Shown: positions 42,472 through 51,889, counted from the stretch's first letter. The stretch: DNA of 64,000 nt from Rhodococcus koreensis (GCF_900105905.1 NZ_FNSV01000005.1:6572001-6636000), one strand, 5' to 3'. Numbers and translations are program-made. The notes: generated by a model from the letters alone, not told the origin.

Positions 42472-43695
42472 TTATGTGTACCAGGTGGGTTCGGGAAGTT
42501 CGCCGGTCAGCAGGTGGCCGCCCACCTCGCGCCGCTTGTACGCGACGGGATCGTGCAGGGTGTGCGTCCGCACGTTCCGCCAGAAGATGTCGAGACCCAC
42601 CGTGTTGGACGTGGCACGCGCACCGGTCAGTTCGAACACCTTGGTGCCGATCTCGAGGGCGACGTCGGCGGCGCGGATCTTGGCGGCGGCGATACGGACG
42701 GCGAGATCCCCGCGCGCCTGTTCGGTGAGGTTTTCCCGCGCGTCGTGCAGCACCGCGTTCGCCTCGCGGTTCACCTGATCGACGAACGCCTCCGCCGCCC
42801 ACAGCTTCGACTGCAGGTCGCCGTAGCCCTCGCGCAGGTACCACTCGTCGGTCGCCAGTTCCTTGTCGTCGCCGCCGTACGGCCACGGACGGGTCCGGGT
42901 CCGGGTGTAGTCGGCCGCGGTGTCGAGTGCGCCGCGGGCGATGCCGACATAGAAGTTGGCGAACACAATCTCGAGCGCGGGGAAGTTCAGCGTGTTGTAG
43001 ACGAGGGGCTGGAACTCCTTGTCCACGAACCCGGCCGCCCCGGACCAGTCCACCTCGACGTCGTTGATCTCGACCGTGCCGGAGTCGGTGAGGCGTTGCC
43101 CGAGATTGTCCCAGTCACCCCGGAACACGATGCCGTCCTGCGCCGTCGGCACGATCGCGAACACGTGTGTGGCCGTGCCCTCGATGATGCCCTCGAGCAC
43201 GGTGAGGTCGGTGGCGCGGCCGCCCGTCGAGAACGACTTCTCCCCGTTGTAGACGAGCGTATCCCCGCGGTCGACGATCGTGAGGTCGGTGTCGCGCGGG
43301 TTGACCGCCCCACCGAACAGGAAGCGGTTGCTCGTGTACAACTCCTCGACGGCCCCGATCTGCGGTGCGGTGCCCACGAGTCGCACGGCCCACGCCCACA
43401 GGTAGTGGTAGCCGAGCAACTGTCCGAGGGAGCCGTCGCCGCGCGCGATCTCGCGGACCACCTGGTAGGCGGTCTCCCACGGCTGTCCGGCGCCACCGAA
43501 TTCGGTGGGCCCGAGCAGGGTGACGAGCCCGCTGTCCTTGAGGAGCCGGACTTCGTCGAACGGTGCACCGCCGGCGCGGTCGCGTTCGACGGCGTCGCGC
43601 GCGAGGATCGCGCTCACCTCACGCGCACGCGCGATCCAGCCGTCGGCGGTGGCCGGGGCGTCCGACCAGATCTTCTGTTCGGTGATGACGGTCAT
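42472..43695 (-). CDS. DszC-like flavin-dependent monooxygenase, copy 2
   Basis: 407 residues from ATG 43695, overlapping the previous stop by 4 nt. Acyl-CoA dehydrogenase-fold with NGEKSFSTGGRATDLTVL, WDNLGQRLTDSGTVEI, and the end FWRNVRTHTLHDPVAYKRREVG. DszC-type enzymes use FMNH2 from a separate reductase to oxygenate sulfur compounds. The longer open frame upstream is Arg/Pro-rich and non-coding in look. Confidence 0.87.
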   Translation of the reverse strand: MTVITEQKIWSDAPATADGWIARAREVSAILARDAVERDRAGGAPFDEVRLLKDSGLVTLLGPTEFGGAGQPWETAYQVVREIARGDGSLGQLLGYHYLWAWAVRLVGTAPQIGAVEELYTSNRFLFGGAVNPRDTDLTIVDRGDTLVYNGEKSFSTGGRATDLTVLEGIIEGTATHVFAIVPTAQDGIVFRGDWDNLGQRLTDSGTVEINDVEVDWSGAAGFVDKEFQPLVYNTLNFPALEIVFANFYVGIARGALDTAADYTRTRTRPWPYGGDDKELATDEWYLREGYGDLQSKLWAAEAFVDQVNREANAVLHDARENLTEQARGDLAVRIAAAKIRAADVALEIGTKVFELTGARATSNTVGLDIFWRNVRTHTLHDPVAYKRREVGGHLLTGELPEPTWYT

Positions 43696-44957
43696 GCCTT
43701 GTCTCCCTCTGCGCTCGGTGCGGTGCCGATGGCCCACACGTAGACGGGTTCGGTTCCGTTGATCTCGTAGTCGCCGACCACCTTGGCCTTGAACACCACG
43801 GGGTTGTGGCTGGCGACGGTGCGTGCATTCCGCCAGAAGCGGTCGAGGTCCCAGTCGCGGCTGACCCCGGACGCGCCGAGTGCGTCGAAGATCGTGGCGG
43901 TGGCGGGGACGACGAGCGCGGTGGCGGAGATCTGGCCCTGGGCCGACGCGATCTCGGCGGCGATGTTGGCTGACTTCTCCTCGTCCGGGCTGCCGGTGAA
44001 CGCGGCCTCGTACGCCCACTGGGCGGGTTCCGCCGCGTGCAGTGCGATCGCCTCGGCGGCATGCGCCGCGGCCGACACCTCGCCCACCACCTGCTGGATC
44101 TGCGCGTCCTGCGCATAGGTGGGGGCGTTGCCGTGGCTGAACGTGCGGGTGCGGGCCGCCACCCGGCGGGCGATCACGTCCGTCGCCGCCCGCGCGATGC
44201 CCGCGAGCGTGGCGAGGTGGAACAACTGGTAGAACGCGGTCTGATACTTGAACCGGGTGGAGAAGTCGAAGATGTTCTCCGGCTGGACGATCGCGTTCTC
44301 GTACGTCGACGTGCCCGAACCGGTGGTCTGCTGGCCGAAACCGTTCCAGTCGTCGCTGTGCGTGACGGCAGGCTGACGCGCCTCGACCGCGGCGATCACG
44401 AACGCGCCGGTGTCGGTGCGCTGCGAGTACAGGTCGATCCAGTCGGCGAAGATCGAACCGGTGCTGTAGTACTTCGTCCCGTTCGCGAAGAAGTGGGCCT
44501 CACCGGGGACGGGGGACACCTTGGTGTTCGCCTCGCCGAGCGGAACGTCGCCGATCTCGGTCCACGCGTTGCCGACCAGCTGACCGTCCGCGAATCGCCG
44601 AAGCCACGTGTCGCGGTCGGGACCGTCGGCGGCGACGAGGCGGTCCTCGACGAACGCGAAATGTCCGCGCAGGGCCTGCGTGACGTTGGAATCCGCCGCG
44701 GACAGTTCGACGAGCAGCCGGAACAGCTGGGGGATGCTCGCGCCCGACCCGCCGTGGGATGTCGGCACGCGCACCGCCCCGAAACCGGCCTTCTTCAGGG
44801 CGTCGATCTGCTCGTAGGGGAGGACGTGGTCGCGTTCGCGTTCCACCACACCTTCGGCGATGTCGGCGAAGAGGGGGCGGAACCGGGCGGCGAGCGTGCC
44901 GTAGTCGGTCTCGCTCGCGATGGGCTGTGCAGCTCTTCGTTCCTGTACGGCTGTCAT
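43692..44957 (-). CDS. DszC-like flavin-dependent monooxygenase, copy 1
   Basis: 421 residues from ATG 44957 (MTAVQERRAAQPIASETDYG). Same fold: YEQIDALKKAGFGAVRVPTSHGG, GTKYYSTGSIFADWIDLYSQ, WNGFGQQTTGSGTSTY and FWRNARTVASHNPVVFKAK. It opens the minus-strand organosulfur operon and is divergent from SfnG, with a 100-bp shared promoter region. Substrate unknown; a sulfone or sulfonate is likely from context. Confidence 0.87.
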   Translation of the reverse strand: MTAVQERRAAQPIASETDYGTLAARFRPLFADIAEGVVERERDHVLPYEQIDALKKAGFGAVRVPTSHGGSGASIPQLFRLLVELSAADSNVTQALRGHFAFVEDRLVAADGPDRDTWLRRFADGQLVGNAWTEIGDVPLGEANTKVSPVPGEAHFFANGTKYYSTGSIFADWIDLYSQRTDTGAFVIAAVEARQPAVTHSDDWNGFGQQTTGSGTSTYENAIVQPENIFDFSTRFKYQTAFYQLFHLATLAGIARAATDVIARRVAARTRTFSHGNAPTYAQDAQIQQVVGEVSAAAHAAEAIALHAAEPAQWAYEAAFTGSPDEEKSANIAAEIASAQGQISATALVVPATATIFDALGASGVSRDWDLDRFWRNARTVASHNPVVFKAKVVGDYEINGTEPVYVWAIGTAPSAEGDKA

Positions 44958-45057
44958 GCCGTCGAACCTCACACGGTCCCGCGAGCCCGGTGAAGGGTTG
45001 GACGCGCGCTGATTGGAAGGGTGGGCGTCTGCCGGGCCGGCGGGTTCCATGCTGGGT

Positions 45058-46173
45058 ATGTCAACCGAACACATCGCTGAGCAGATCAAGTTCGCCTACT
45101 GGGTGCCCAACGTCAGTGGCGGGCTGGTCACGTCCGACATCGAACAGCGCACCAGCTGGGACTACGAGTACAACAAGAAACTCGCCCAGACCGCCGAGAA
45201 CAACGGGTTCGAGTACGCGCTCAGCCAGGTCCGGTACGAGGCCAGCTACGGGGCCGAATTCCAGCACGAGTCGACGAGCTTCAGCCTCGCGCTCCTGCTC
45301 GCCACCGAGCGACTGAAGGTGATCGCCGCAGTCCACCCCGGTCTGTGGCAGCCCGCCGTGCTGGCGAAATTGGGAGCCACCGCCGACCACCTGTCGAACG
45401 GCCGGTTCGCCGTCAACGTCGTGAGCGGCTGGTTCAAGGACGAGTTCACCCACCTCGGGGAGCCGTGGCTCGAGCACGACGAGCGGTACCGGCGCAGCGC
45501 CGAGTTCCTGCAGGTGCTCCGCAAGATCTGGACCGAGGACGACGTCGACTTCCGCGGCGACTTCTACCGCATCCACGACTTCACCCTGAAGCCGAAACCG
45601 CTGAACACGCCCGACCGCCCGAACCCCGAACTGTTCCAGGGCGGAAACTCCGCCGCCGCGAGACAGAACGCGGGCCGGTACTCCGACTGGTACTTCAGCA
45701 ACGGCAAGGACTACGACGGCATCACCGAACAGATCGACGACGTACGACGGGTGGCGCGCGAACACGACCGGGAAGTGAAGTTCGGGCTCAACGGGTTCAT
45801 CATCGCCCGCGACACCGAGAAGGAAGCCCGCGACACCCTCCGCGAAATCATCGAGAAGGCCAACAAACCGGCGGTCGAGGGCTTCCGGTCCGCCGTCCAG
45901 CAGGCGGGCGCGTCCACCGCCGACAAGTCGGGAATGTGGGCCGACTCCACGTTCGAGGATCTCGTCCAGTACAACGACGGCTTCCGCACACAGCTGATCG
46001 GCACGCCGGAGCAGGTCGCCGAGCGCATCGTCGAATACCGCCGTCGCGGAGTCGACCTCATCCTGGGCGGTTTCCTGCACTTCCAGGAGGAGATCGAATA
46101 CTTCGGGGCCAACGTCCTGCCGCTGGTCCGCGAACTGGAGGCGTCCGAGAGGCTTGCGCCCGTGAGTGGTTAA
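45058..46173 (+). CDS. sfnG: Dimethylsulfone monooxygenase SfnG-like (FMNH2-dependent)
   Basis: 371 residues from ATG 45058 (MSTEHIAEQIKFAYWVPNVSGG). SfnG/SsuD-type luciferase-like TIM barrel: QVRYEASYGAEFQHES, AAVHPGLWQPAVLAKLGATAD, NVVSGWFKDEFTHLGEPWLEHDERY, GGNSAAARQNAGRYSDWYF. SfnG converts dimethylsulfone to methanesulfinate in sulfur scavenging. An ATG 9 nt earlier is an alternative. Divergent from the DszC-like genes and convergent with the FAD dehydrogenase. Confidence 0.92.
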   Translation: MSTEHIAEQIKFAYWVPNVSGGLVTSDIEQRTSWDYEYNKKLAQTAENNGFEYALSQVRYEASYGAEFQHESTSFSLALLLATERLKVIAAVHPGLWQPAVLAKLGATADHLSNGRFAVNVVSGWFKDEFTHLGEPWLEHDERYRRSAEFLQVLRKIWTEDDVDFRGDFYRIHDFTLKPKPLNTPDRPNPELFQGGNSAAARQNAGRYSDWYFSNGKDYDGITEQIDDVRRVAREHDREVKFGLNGFIIARDTEKEARDTLREIIEKANKPAVEGFRSAVQQAGASTADKSGMWADSTFEDLVQYNDGFRTQLIGTPEQVAERIVEYRRRGVDLILGGFLHFQEEIEYFGANVLPLVRELEASERLAPVSG

Positions 46174-46206
46174 GGAGTTCAGGGACTCGTTACGCACGCA
46201 CGGGCG
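46157..46206. terminator. Possible terminator between convergent genes
   Basis: CGCCCGTG (46157-46164) pairs with CACGGGCG (46199-46206) across the sfnG stop region, leaving a long loop. It is weaker than the hairpin at 41123-41168. Confidence 0.4.
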
Positions 46207-46223
46207 GCGGAGCAGCCTACAGC
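46197..46223 (-). repeat. 27-nt terminator-like repeat, copy B
   Basis: 26 of 27 bases match copy A at 41161-41187, again spanning the TAG stop of a minus-strand gene, here the FAD dehydrogenase. Confidence 0.75.
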
Positions 46224-47872
46224 CGGCGGGCCAGCGCGCGACCTGCGGCCCGGCCGGAGAAGATGCAGCCACCGAGGAAGGTGCCCTCGAGTGCGCTGTA
46301 CCCGTGGACGCCGCCACCACCGAATCCGGCGACCTCACCAGCGGCGTAGAGACCCTCGAACGGGGTGCCGTCGGGCCGGATCACCTGCGAGTCGAGGTTG
46401 GTCTCGAGGCCGCCGAGGGTCTTGCGGGTGAGCAGGTGCAGCCGGACCGCGATGAGGGGACCGTTCTTGGGGTCGAGCAACTCGTGCGGGCTCACGACGC
46501 GGGTGATCTTGTCGGCCAGCAGGTTCCGGGCGTTGCGGATCGCCATGACCTGGAAGTCCTTGGTGTAGGAGTTCTTCACCTCCCGGTCGCGGGCCACGAT
46601 TTCGCGTTCGAGGTCCTCGTACTTCAGCGGTGCGTCGGGGGTGAGGGCGTTCATGCCGTCGACGAGGTCGCGGAGGTTGTCGCGGACGACGAAGTCGGCG
46701 CCGTGCTGCTTGAACGCCTCGACGGGGCCGGGGGCGCCCTTCTTGAGTCGTTCGGCGAGGAGTTTGAAATCGCGGCCGGTGATGTCGGGGTTCTGCTCGG
46801 ACCCCGACAGCGCGAATTCCTTCTCGATGATCTTCTGGTCGAGGACGAACCAGGTGTGGTGGTGGCCGCTGTTCATGATGTGCTCGAGGGTGCCCATGGT
46901 GTCGAAACCGGGGAAGTTGGGGCTGGGCAGGCGGTTGCCGTTGCCGTCGAACCACATCGACGACGGGCCGGGGATGATGCGGATGCCGTGGTTGGGCCAG
47001 ATCGGGTCCCAGTTCTGGATGCCCTCGGTGTAGTGCCACATGCGGTCGCGGTTGACGATGTTGCCGCCGGCGTTCTCGGTGATCTCGAGCATGCGGCCGT
47101 CGACGTGCGCGGGGACACCGGCGAGCATGTTCTCGGGGGCCTTGCCGAGTCGTGCGGGCCAATTCTTCTTGACCAGTTCGGGGTTCCCGCCGATGCCGCC
47201 GGACGTGACGACCACGGCCTGCGCGGAGAATTCGAACTCCCCGACCGCGGTTCGCGAACTCTTCACACCGCGTGCCTCGGTGGACGGTTCGAGGACGGTG
47301 CCGCGCACACCGGTGGCGGCGCCGTCGGTGACGACGATCTCGTCGACCTGGTGACGGTGCTTGAACGTGACGAGTCCCCGCTTCGACGCGGCGACGACGC
47401 GGGTGAGGAAGACCTCGACGACACCCGGGCCGGTACCCCAGGTGATGTGGAAACGCGGAACGGAATTGCCCTGCCCGAGAGCGGATCCGCGTCCGCGTTC
47501 GGCCCACCCGACGTTCGGCATCAGGCGCAGTCCGAGGTCGTGGAGGTACTGCCGCTTCTCGCCGGCCGCGAATTCGACGTACGCCTGCGCCCACAGCCGC
47601 GGCCACTGGTCTTCGCGCTCGCGGTCGAAGGCGGCGGTGCCCATCCAGTCCTGGATCGCCAGTTCGTACGAGTCCTTGATGCCGAGGCGCCGCTGTTCGG
47701 GGCTGTCGACGAGGAACAGGCCGCCGAGCGACCAGAAGGCCTGGCCGCCGAGGTTCGCCGAACTCTCCTGGTCGACGACGAGGACTTTCCGGCCGGCCTT
47801 GACCATCTCGTAGGTGGCGACGAGTCCGGCCAGTCCGGCGCCGACGACGATCACATCAGCCTGTTCGGTCAC
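46217..47872 (-). CDS. FAD-binding dehydrogenase (KstD/fumarate-reductase-like flavoprotein)
   Basis: 551 residues from GTG 47872, overlapping the TetR stop by 4 nt. FAD motif VIVVGAGLAGLVATYE at the N-terminus, ANLGGQAFWSLGG, and C-terminal GLYAAGEVAGFGGGGVHGYSALEGTFLGG. This is the ketosteroid-dehydrogenase/fumarate-reductase flavoprotein superfamily, in the common actinobacterial FAD-binding dehydrogenase branch. Coupled to a TetR gene, so the pair forms an autoregulated unit. Steroid or unsaturated-acid dehydrogenation is possible; substrate not shown. Confidence 0.9.
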   Translation of the reverse strand: MTEQADVIVVGAGLAGLVATYEMVKAGRKVLVVDQESSANLGGQAFWSLGGLFLVDSPEQRRLGIKDSYELAIQDWMGTAAFDREREDQWPRLWAQAYVEFAAGEKRQYLHDLGLRLMPNVGWAERGRGSALGQGNSVPRFHITWGTGPGVVEVFLTRVVAASKRGLVTFKHRHQVDEIVVTDGAATGVRGTVLEPSTEARGVKSSRTAVGEFEFSAQAVVVTSGGIGGNPELVKKNWPARLGKAPENMLAGVPAHVDGRMLEITENAGGNIVNRDRMWHYTEGIQNWDPIWPNHGIRIIPGPSSMWFDGNGNRLPSPNFPGFDTMGTLEHIMNSGHHHTWFVLDQKIIEKEFALSGSEQNPDITGRDFKLLAERLKKGAPGPVEAFKQHGADFVVRDNLRDLVDGMNALTPDAPLKYEDLEREIVARDREVKNSYTKDFQVMAIRNARNLLADKITRVVSPHELLDPKNGPLIAVRLHLLTRKTLGGLETNLDSQVIRPDGTPFEGLYAAGEVAGFGGGGVHGYSALEGTFLGGCIFSGRAAGRALARRL

Positions 47873-48573
47873 GAGGACCCCTCTTTCCGGTGTGTGTGGG
47901 TGTGGGTGGCGGGTTCGGTGTAGGCGGTTACGACTCGGGTGAACAGTTCGAGGCGCAGTTCCCGGGCGGCGGCGTTCTCGTCCTCGATCAGGCACTGGAC
48001 GCTGGTGCCGTCGTGCAGCGCCACGAGCGCGCGGCCGAGCACCCGGGGATCGCCGGCGATGCGGCGCCCGAGTCTGTGCAGAGCTTTCTCGAGGATGGGC
48101 ACGATGGTGTCGAGAATCGTGTCTTCGCGGGCTGCGAGTGCCTTCTTCAGCGACGGGTTGCGCAGGGCGTGGGCGGTGAATTCCGCGTTGATCCGGTACC
48201 ACTGGTCGTCGACGGGGACGACGCCGAGCACCAGTTCGGTGCCGGCGCGCAGTTTTTCGGCAGGCGTGAGCCCGGAGAGGTCGATGCTCGACGAGTCGGC
48301 GGCCAGCCGGATCTGCGCGAGCATCGCGCTGGAGCGCTGTTCCCACATGGCGAAGAACATCTCGTCCAGCGACGCGAAGTTGGAGTAGAAGGCGCCGCGG
48401 GTATAGCCGCCGCGTTCGCAGATCTGCTCGACCGTCGACCGTCCGAACCCGTTTTCGGCGAACACCTCGACGGCGGCGTCGAGCAGTCGCCGCCGAGTCT
48501 GGCCGCGCCGTTTCGTCACCTTCCGGGGTGTGCTGGTGGCAGGCTCGGAGGAGTGCGCCGGTGACGTCGGCAT
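47869..48573 (-). CDS. TetR-family regulator
   Basis: 234 residues. HTH part: RRGQTRRRLLDAAVEVFAEN and RSTVEQICERGGYTRGAFYSNFASLDEMF. The C-terminal ligand domain is helical and ends with a His/Thr-rich tail. It is cotranscribed with the FAD dehydrogenase downstream and probably represses both through the twin operator at 48608-48640. Confidence 0.92.
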   Translation of the reverse strand: MPTSPAHSSEPATSTPRKVTKRRGQTRRRLLDAAVEVFAENGFGRSTVEQICERGGYTRGAFYSNFASLDEMFFAMWEQRSSAMLAQIRLAADSSSIDLSGLTPAEKLRAGTELVLGVVPVDDQWYRINAEFTAHALRNPSLKKALAAREDTILDTIVPILEKALHRLGRRIAGDPRVLGRALVALHDGTSVQCLIEDENAAARELRLELFTRVVTAYTEPATHTHTHRKEGSS

Positions 48574-48607
48574 GGCCTCTCCTCCGATCGGGTCGACAGC
48601 AACCGTC

Positions 48608-48640
48608 GATACACTAGCGTATCGGATACACTGGTGTATC
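48608..48640. promoter_or_regulatory. Twin TetR operator
   Basis: GATACAC-TG-GTGTATC (48625-48640) is a perfect inverted repeat, and GATACAC-TA-GCGTATC (48608-48623) is the same with one mismatch. The copies start 17 bp apart, immediately upstream of the TetR gene. Confidence 0.8.
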
Positions 48641-48680
48641 GAACATGGCCGTCAGAGCCCGTTCGGAAAGTTGGGCGGTC

Positions 48681-50006
48681 TCAGAGGTAGAGGTCCTGCT
48701 TTCGGATCAGGGCGGTCGCCACGACGCTGACGACCGAGGTGGCGGCGAGGTAGCCGCAGGCCAGCCAGGGGGTTCCGCCCCCGACCGCGATGAGGGCGGT
48801 GAGGATCATCGGCGTGACGCCCGACGCGTAGATCCCGGAGAACTGATACACGACGGACAGTCCGGTGTAGCGGATCTCGGTGGGGTAAAGGCTCGCGTAC
48901 AGCGTGCCCTGCGCGCCGTAGAAGAGGGCATGGATGACGCCGAACACCAGCACCATCGCGACGCCGAACAGGACGAGGTTCTCCGTCCCGAACAGGGCGA
49001 ACGCGGGGAAGACCGCGAGTCCGTAGGCCCCGATCCCGATGAGGTAGATCCGTTTGGCCCCGTACCGGTCGACCAGCAGGCCGGAGAAGGGCAGGAGCAC
49101 CGCCATGACCGTCGCGGCGACGGTGACGACGAGGAGGACGGGAATCTTGGCGAATTCCAGGTTCTTGGTGGCGTAGGTGATCGCGAAGACGCCCCAGGTG
49201 TTGAACGCGGCGCCCTCGCCCCAACGCGAGAGCAGGCCGAGGACGGTGCCCCGGCGCACCCGGCCGCGGAACACATCCTTCAGCGGAGCGGAGGAGCGCT
49301 TCGAGAGGTCGTGAACCTCCTGGAACGCGGGAGTCTCCTCGACCTTCAGGCGGACCACGAATCCGACGAAGACGAGGATCAGGCTCAGCAGGAAGGCAAT
49401 TCGCCATCCGTAGGTGAGGAACTGGCCGTCGTCGAAGATCACCTGCAGTGCGGCGAAGACGCCGGTGCCCAGGGCCAGGCCCAGCGCCAGGCCGATCTGG
49501 GGGATGCTGCCGAAGATGCCGCGCTTCTTCGCGGGGCTGTGTTCGACGGCGAGGAGCACGGCGCCCGCCCATTCGCCGCCCAGTGCGAATCCCTGCAGGA
49601 TGCGGAGCAGGAGCAGCAGGATCGGCGCGATCACCCCGACCTGTGCGGCCGTCGGCAGCACACCCATCAGGGCGGTGGCGACGCCCATGATGAACATGGT
49701 GAGTGCGAGCGTCTTCTTCCGTCCGATGCGGTCGCCGATGTGGCCGAAGACGACTCCGCCGATCGGCCGGACCACGAAACCGACCGCGAACGTGGCGAAC
49801 GCCAGCATGGTGCCGACGAACGAACTCTGATCGGGGAAGAACAGCTGGTTGAAGACCAGGCTGGCGGCCGTCGCGTAGAGGAAGAAGTCGTACCACTCGA
49901 CAGTCGTCCCCAGCAGGCTGGCGGCGACGACGGTGCGGAGCCGCTTGCGCCGTTCGAGGTCGGATTCGTTCGAGGATGTGTACGGGGCGTCGGACAGCGT
50001 AGTCAT
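48681..50006 (-). CDS. MHS-family MFS transporter
   Basis: 441 residues from ATG 50006. 12-helix MHS (metabolite:H+ symporter) features: GTTVEWYDFFLYATAASLVFN in helix 1, RPIGGVVFGHIGDRIGRKKTL motif A, and GEWAGAVLLAVEHSPAKKRG. Relatives import small organic acids and betaines. Divergent from the SsuD-like gene, so it may take up a sulfonate or related anion. Confidence 0.92.
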   Translation of the reverse strand: MTTLSDAPYTSSNESDLERRKRLRTVVAASLLGTTVEWYDFFLYATAASLVFNQLFFPDQSSFVGTMLAFATFAVGFVVRPIGGVVFGHIGDRIGRKKTLALTMFIMGVATALMGVLPTAAQVGVIAPILLLLLRILQGFALGGEWAGAVLLAVEHSPAKKRGIFGSIPQIGLALGLALGTGVFAALQVIFDDGQFLTYGWRIAFLLSLILVFVGFVVRLKVEETPAFQEVHDLSKRSSAPLKDVFRGRVRRGTVLGLLSRWGEGAAFNTWGVFAITYATKNLEFAKIPVLLVVTVAATVMAVLLPFSGLLVDRYGAKRIYLIGIGAYGLAVFPAFALFGTENLVLFGVAMVLVFGVIHALFYGAQGTLYASLYPTEIRYTGLSVVYQFSGIYASGVTPMILTALIAVGGGTPWLACGYLAATSVVSVVATALIRKQDLYL

Positions 50007-50141
50007 AGCGCGGCGACCGTAACCTTGCCGGCTGCGGTCGAGCACTACTCTGAATCACGGTGATCGAAACCCTCGCGGCCCGGCTCCGTCGTTGATGAAC
50101 TGGCCTGCGCTGCCCATCTGTCGTCGACAAGAGGATCGCGC

Positions 50142-51335
50142 GTGTCTCTGCATTTCCACTGGTTCCTTCCCACCTACGGTGATTCCCGCAACCTGATGGC
50201 GGGTGGTCACGGGAGTTCCATGGCAGGAGACCGTCCCGCGACGCTGCGATACCTCAATCAGATCGGCGCAGCGGCGGAGTCGAACGGTTTCGAATCGGTC
50301 CTGACGCCCACCGGTGCGTGGTGCGAGGACGCCTGGCTCACCACGGCCATGATGCTGGAGACCACCGAGACGCTGAAGTTCCTGGTCGCGCTGCGCCCCG
50401 GACTGCTCAGCCCCACCTTGGCCGCGCAGATGGCGGCGACGTTCCAGTGGCAGTCGCAGGGACGGCTCCTGCTCAACGTCGTGACCGGCGGTGAGGACCA
50501 CGAACAGCGCACCTACGGCGACTACCTCGACAAGAGTCAGCGCTACGCCCGTTGCGGCGAATTCCTCGACGTCATCCGAAAGCTGTGGGCGGGAACCGGA
50601 CCGGTCGACTACGCGGGCGAGTACATCCGGGTGGAGAACGCCCAGTTGCAGCGCATCCCCGACCCGGTGCCGCCGATCTTCTTCGGCGGGTCGTCGCCGG
50701 CCGCGGGCACCGTCGCGTCCCAGTTCGCCGACACCTACCTCACCTGGGGCGAGCCGCCGAGTGCCGTCGCCGGGAAGATCGCCTGGATCCGCGACCTCGC
50801 CGACGTCCAGGGCCGCACCCTCGACTACGGCATCCGGCTGCACGTGATCAGCCGCGACACGTCCGAGGAGGCGTGGGCCGAGGCCGACCGCCTGCTGTCC
50901 GCTCTCGACCCGGCAACCGTCGAGCAGGCGCAGCAGAGCCTGGCCCGCTCGGGTTCCGAGGGCCAGCGGCGCATGCGCGAACTGCACGGCGGCGGTGCCG
51001 CCTATTTGCGCAGCGGTGGGAGCGCCTACTCGAAGGACGCCGGCGCACGCGCCCTCGAGGTGGCCCCGAACCTGTGGTCCGGGGTCGGCCTGGTCCGCGG
51101 CGGCGCGGGCACCGCGCTGGTCGGCTCCCACGAGGAGGTCGCCGACCGCATCGCCGAGTACGCGGCGCTCGGACTCGACCACTTCGTCCTCTCCGGCTAC
51201 CCGCACCTCGAAGAGGCCTTCAACTTCGGCGAAGGTGTGCGTCCGATCCTCGAACGCCGCGGTCTGGTGCAGTCCCGCACCCACCGTCCCGGGGATCTGT
51301 CGGGGTCGACGGCGTTCCTGTCCTCGAGTCGGTAG
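50142..51335 (+). CDS. ssuD: Alkanesulfonate monooxygenase SsuD-like
   Basis: 397 residues, GTG start. Close to SsuD: HWFLPTYGDSRNL, LTPTGAWCEDAWLTTAM, FLVALRPGLLSPTLAAQMAAT, NVVTGGEDHEQ, FGGSSPAAGTVASQFADTYLTWGEPP, GLVRGGAGTALVGSHEEVADRI. SsuD uses FMNH2 and O2 to release sulfite from alkanesulfonates. An insertion near 285-305 (AAYLRSGGSAYSKDAG) is not in the E. coli form as I recall it. The partner FMN reductase is not in this window. Confidence 0.92.
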   Translation: MSLHFHWFLPTYGDSRNLMAGGHGSSMAGDRPATLRYLNQIGAAAESNGFESVLTPTGAWCEDAWLTTAMMLETTETLKFLVALRPGLLSPTLAAQMAATFQWQSQGRLLLNVVTGGEDHEQRTYGDYLDKSQRYARCGEFLDVIRKLWAGTGPVDYAGEYIRVENAQLQRIPDPVPPIFFGGSSPAAGTVASQFADTYLTWGEPPSAVAGKIAWIRDLADVQGRTLDYGIRLHVISRDTSEEAWAEADRLLSALDPATVEQAQQSLARSGSEGQRRMRELHGGGAAYLRSGGSAYSKDAGARALEVAPNLWSGVGLVRGGAGTALVGSHEEVADRIAEYAALGLDHFVLSGYPHLEEAFNFGEGVRPILERRGLVQSRTHRPGDLSGSTAFLSSSR

Positions 51336-51376
51336 TCGAGTAGCGGGAGTAGACAGGGGAGGGTTTCGCACACGAG

Positions 51377-51889
51377 TCAGCGCGCCCGGTGACGTCGTAC
51401 GGCGTCCCGGTTCGCGCACTTGGGTGAGCAGTACCGTTGACGGCCGTTGCGCGAGGTGTCGGCATAGATGGCGGTGCACTCCTCGAGCGCGCAGCGGCCG
51501 AGACGATGCATGCCGCGGCCGACGAGGTGCAGCGCGGTGCCGACGGAGAACAGCGCCTCGAGGACGCCGGCGAGGGACTGCTGGTCGTCGCGGTAGTGGA
51601 GGTGCCAGCCGTCGCCGGCGTGGTTGGTCAGCCGCGGGTAGGCGGACGCCTTCGTGAGCAGGAGGTTGACCTGTTCGGCCCGGGTTTCGTCGCTCGTGGC
51701 GTCGGCGATCGCCGACCACCGATCGAGCATGGCGAGTACTTCGGCGAGGTCGTCGTCGGTGACCGGGAAGTCGACGACGATGCCGGCGTCGACGCATCGG
51801 CCGACGAGTTCGCCGGTCGAATCGGGCGGGTGATTCGCGAGGTCGGCGGCGAGCGTGACCGCATACTCTCCGTAAGGGTTGAGATGCAC
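51377..51889 (-). CDS. ABATE/CGNR zinc-finger-type regulator
   Basis: 170 residues. N-terminal ABATE-like helical domain starting NPYGEYAVTLAADLANHP. C-terminal treble-clef zinc finger GRCALEECTAIYADTSRNGRQRYCSPKCANRDAVRRHR; the usual CGNR motif reads CANR. Such proteins are thought to be stress-linked transcription regulators. Divergent from a tiny plus-strand gene. Confidence 0.85.
   Translation of the reverse strand: MHLNPYGEYAVTLAADLANHPPDSTGELVGRCVDAGIVVDFPVTDDDLAEVLAMLDRWSAIADATSDETRAEQVNLLLTKASAYPRLTNHAGDGWHLHYRDDQQSLAGVLEALFSVGTALHLVGRGMHRLGRCALEECTAIYADTSRNGRQRYCSPKCANRDAVRRHRAR

Noticed and set aside
46166..47923. Long plus-strand open frame opposite the FAD dehydrogenase
   Set aside because: Low-complexity Val/Gly/Asp translation with no motif, while the other strand has a clear flavoprotein.
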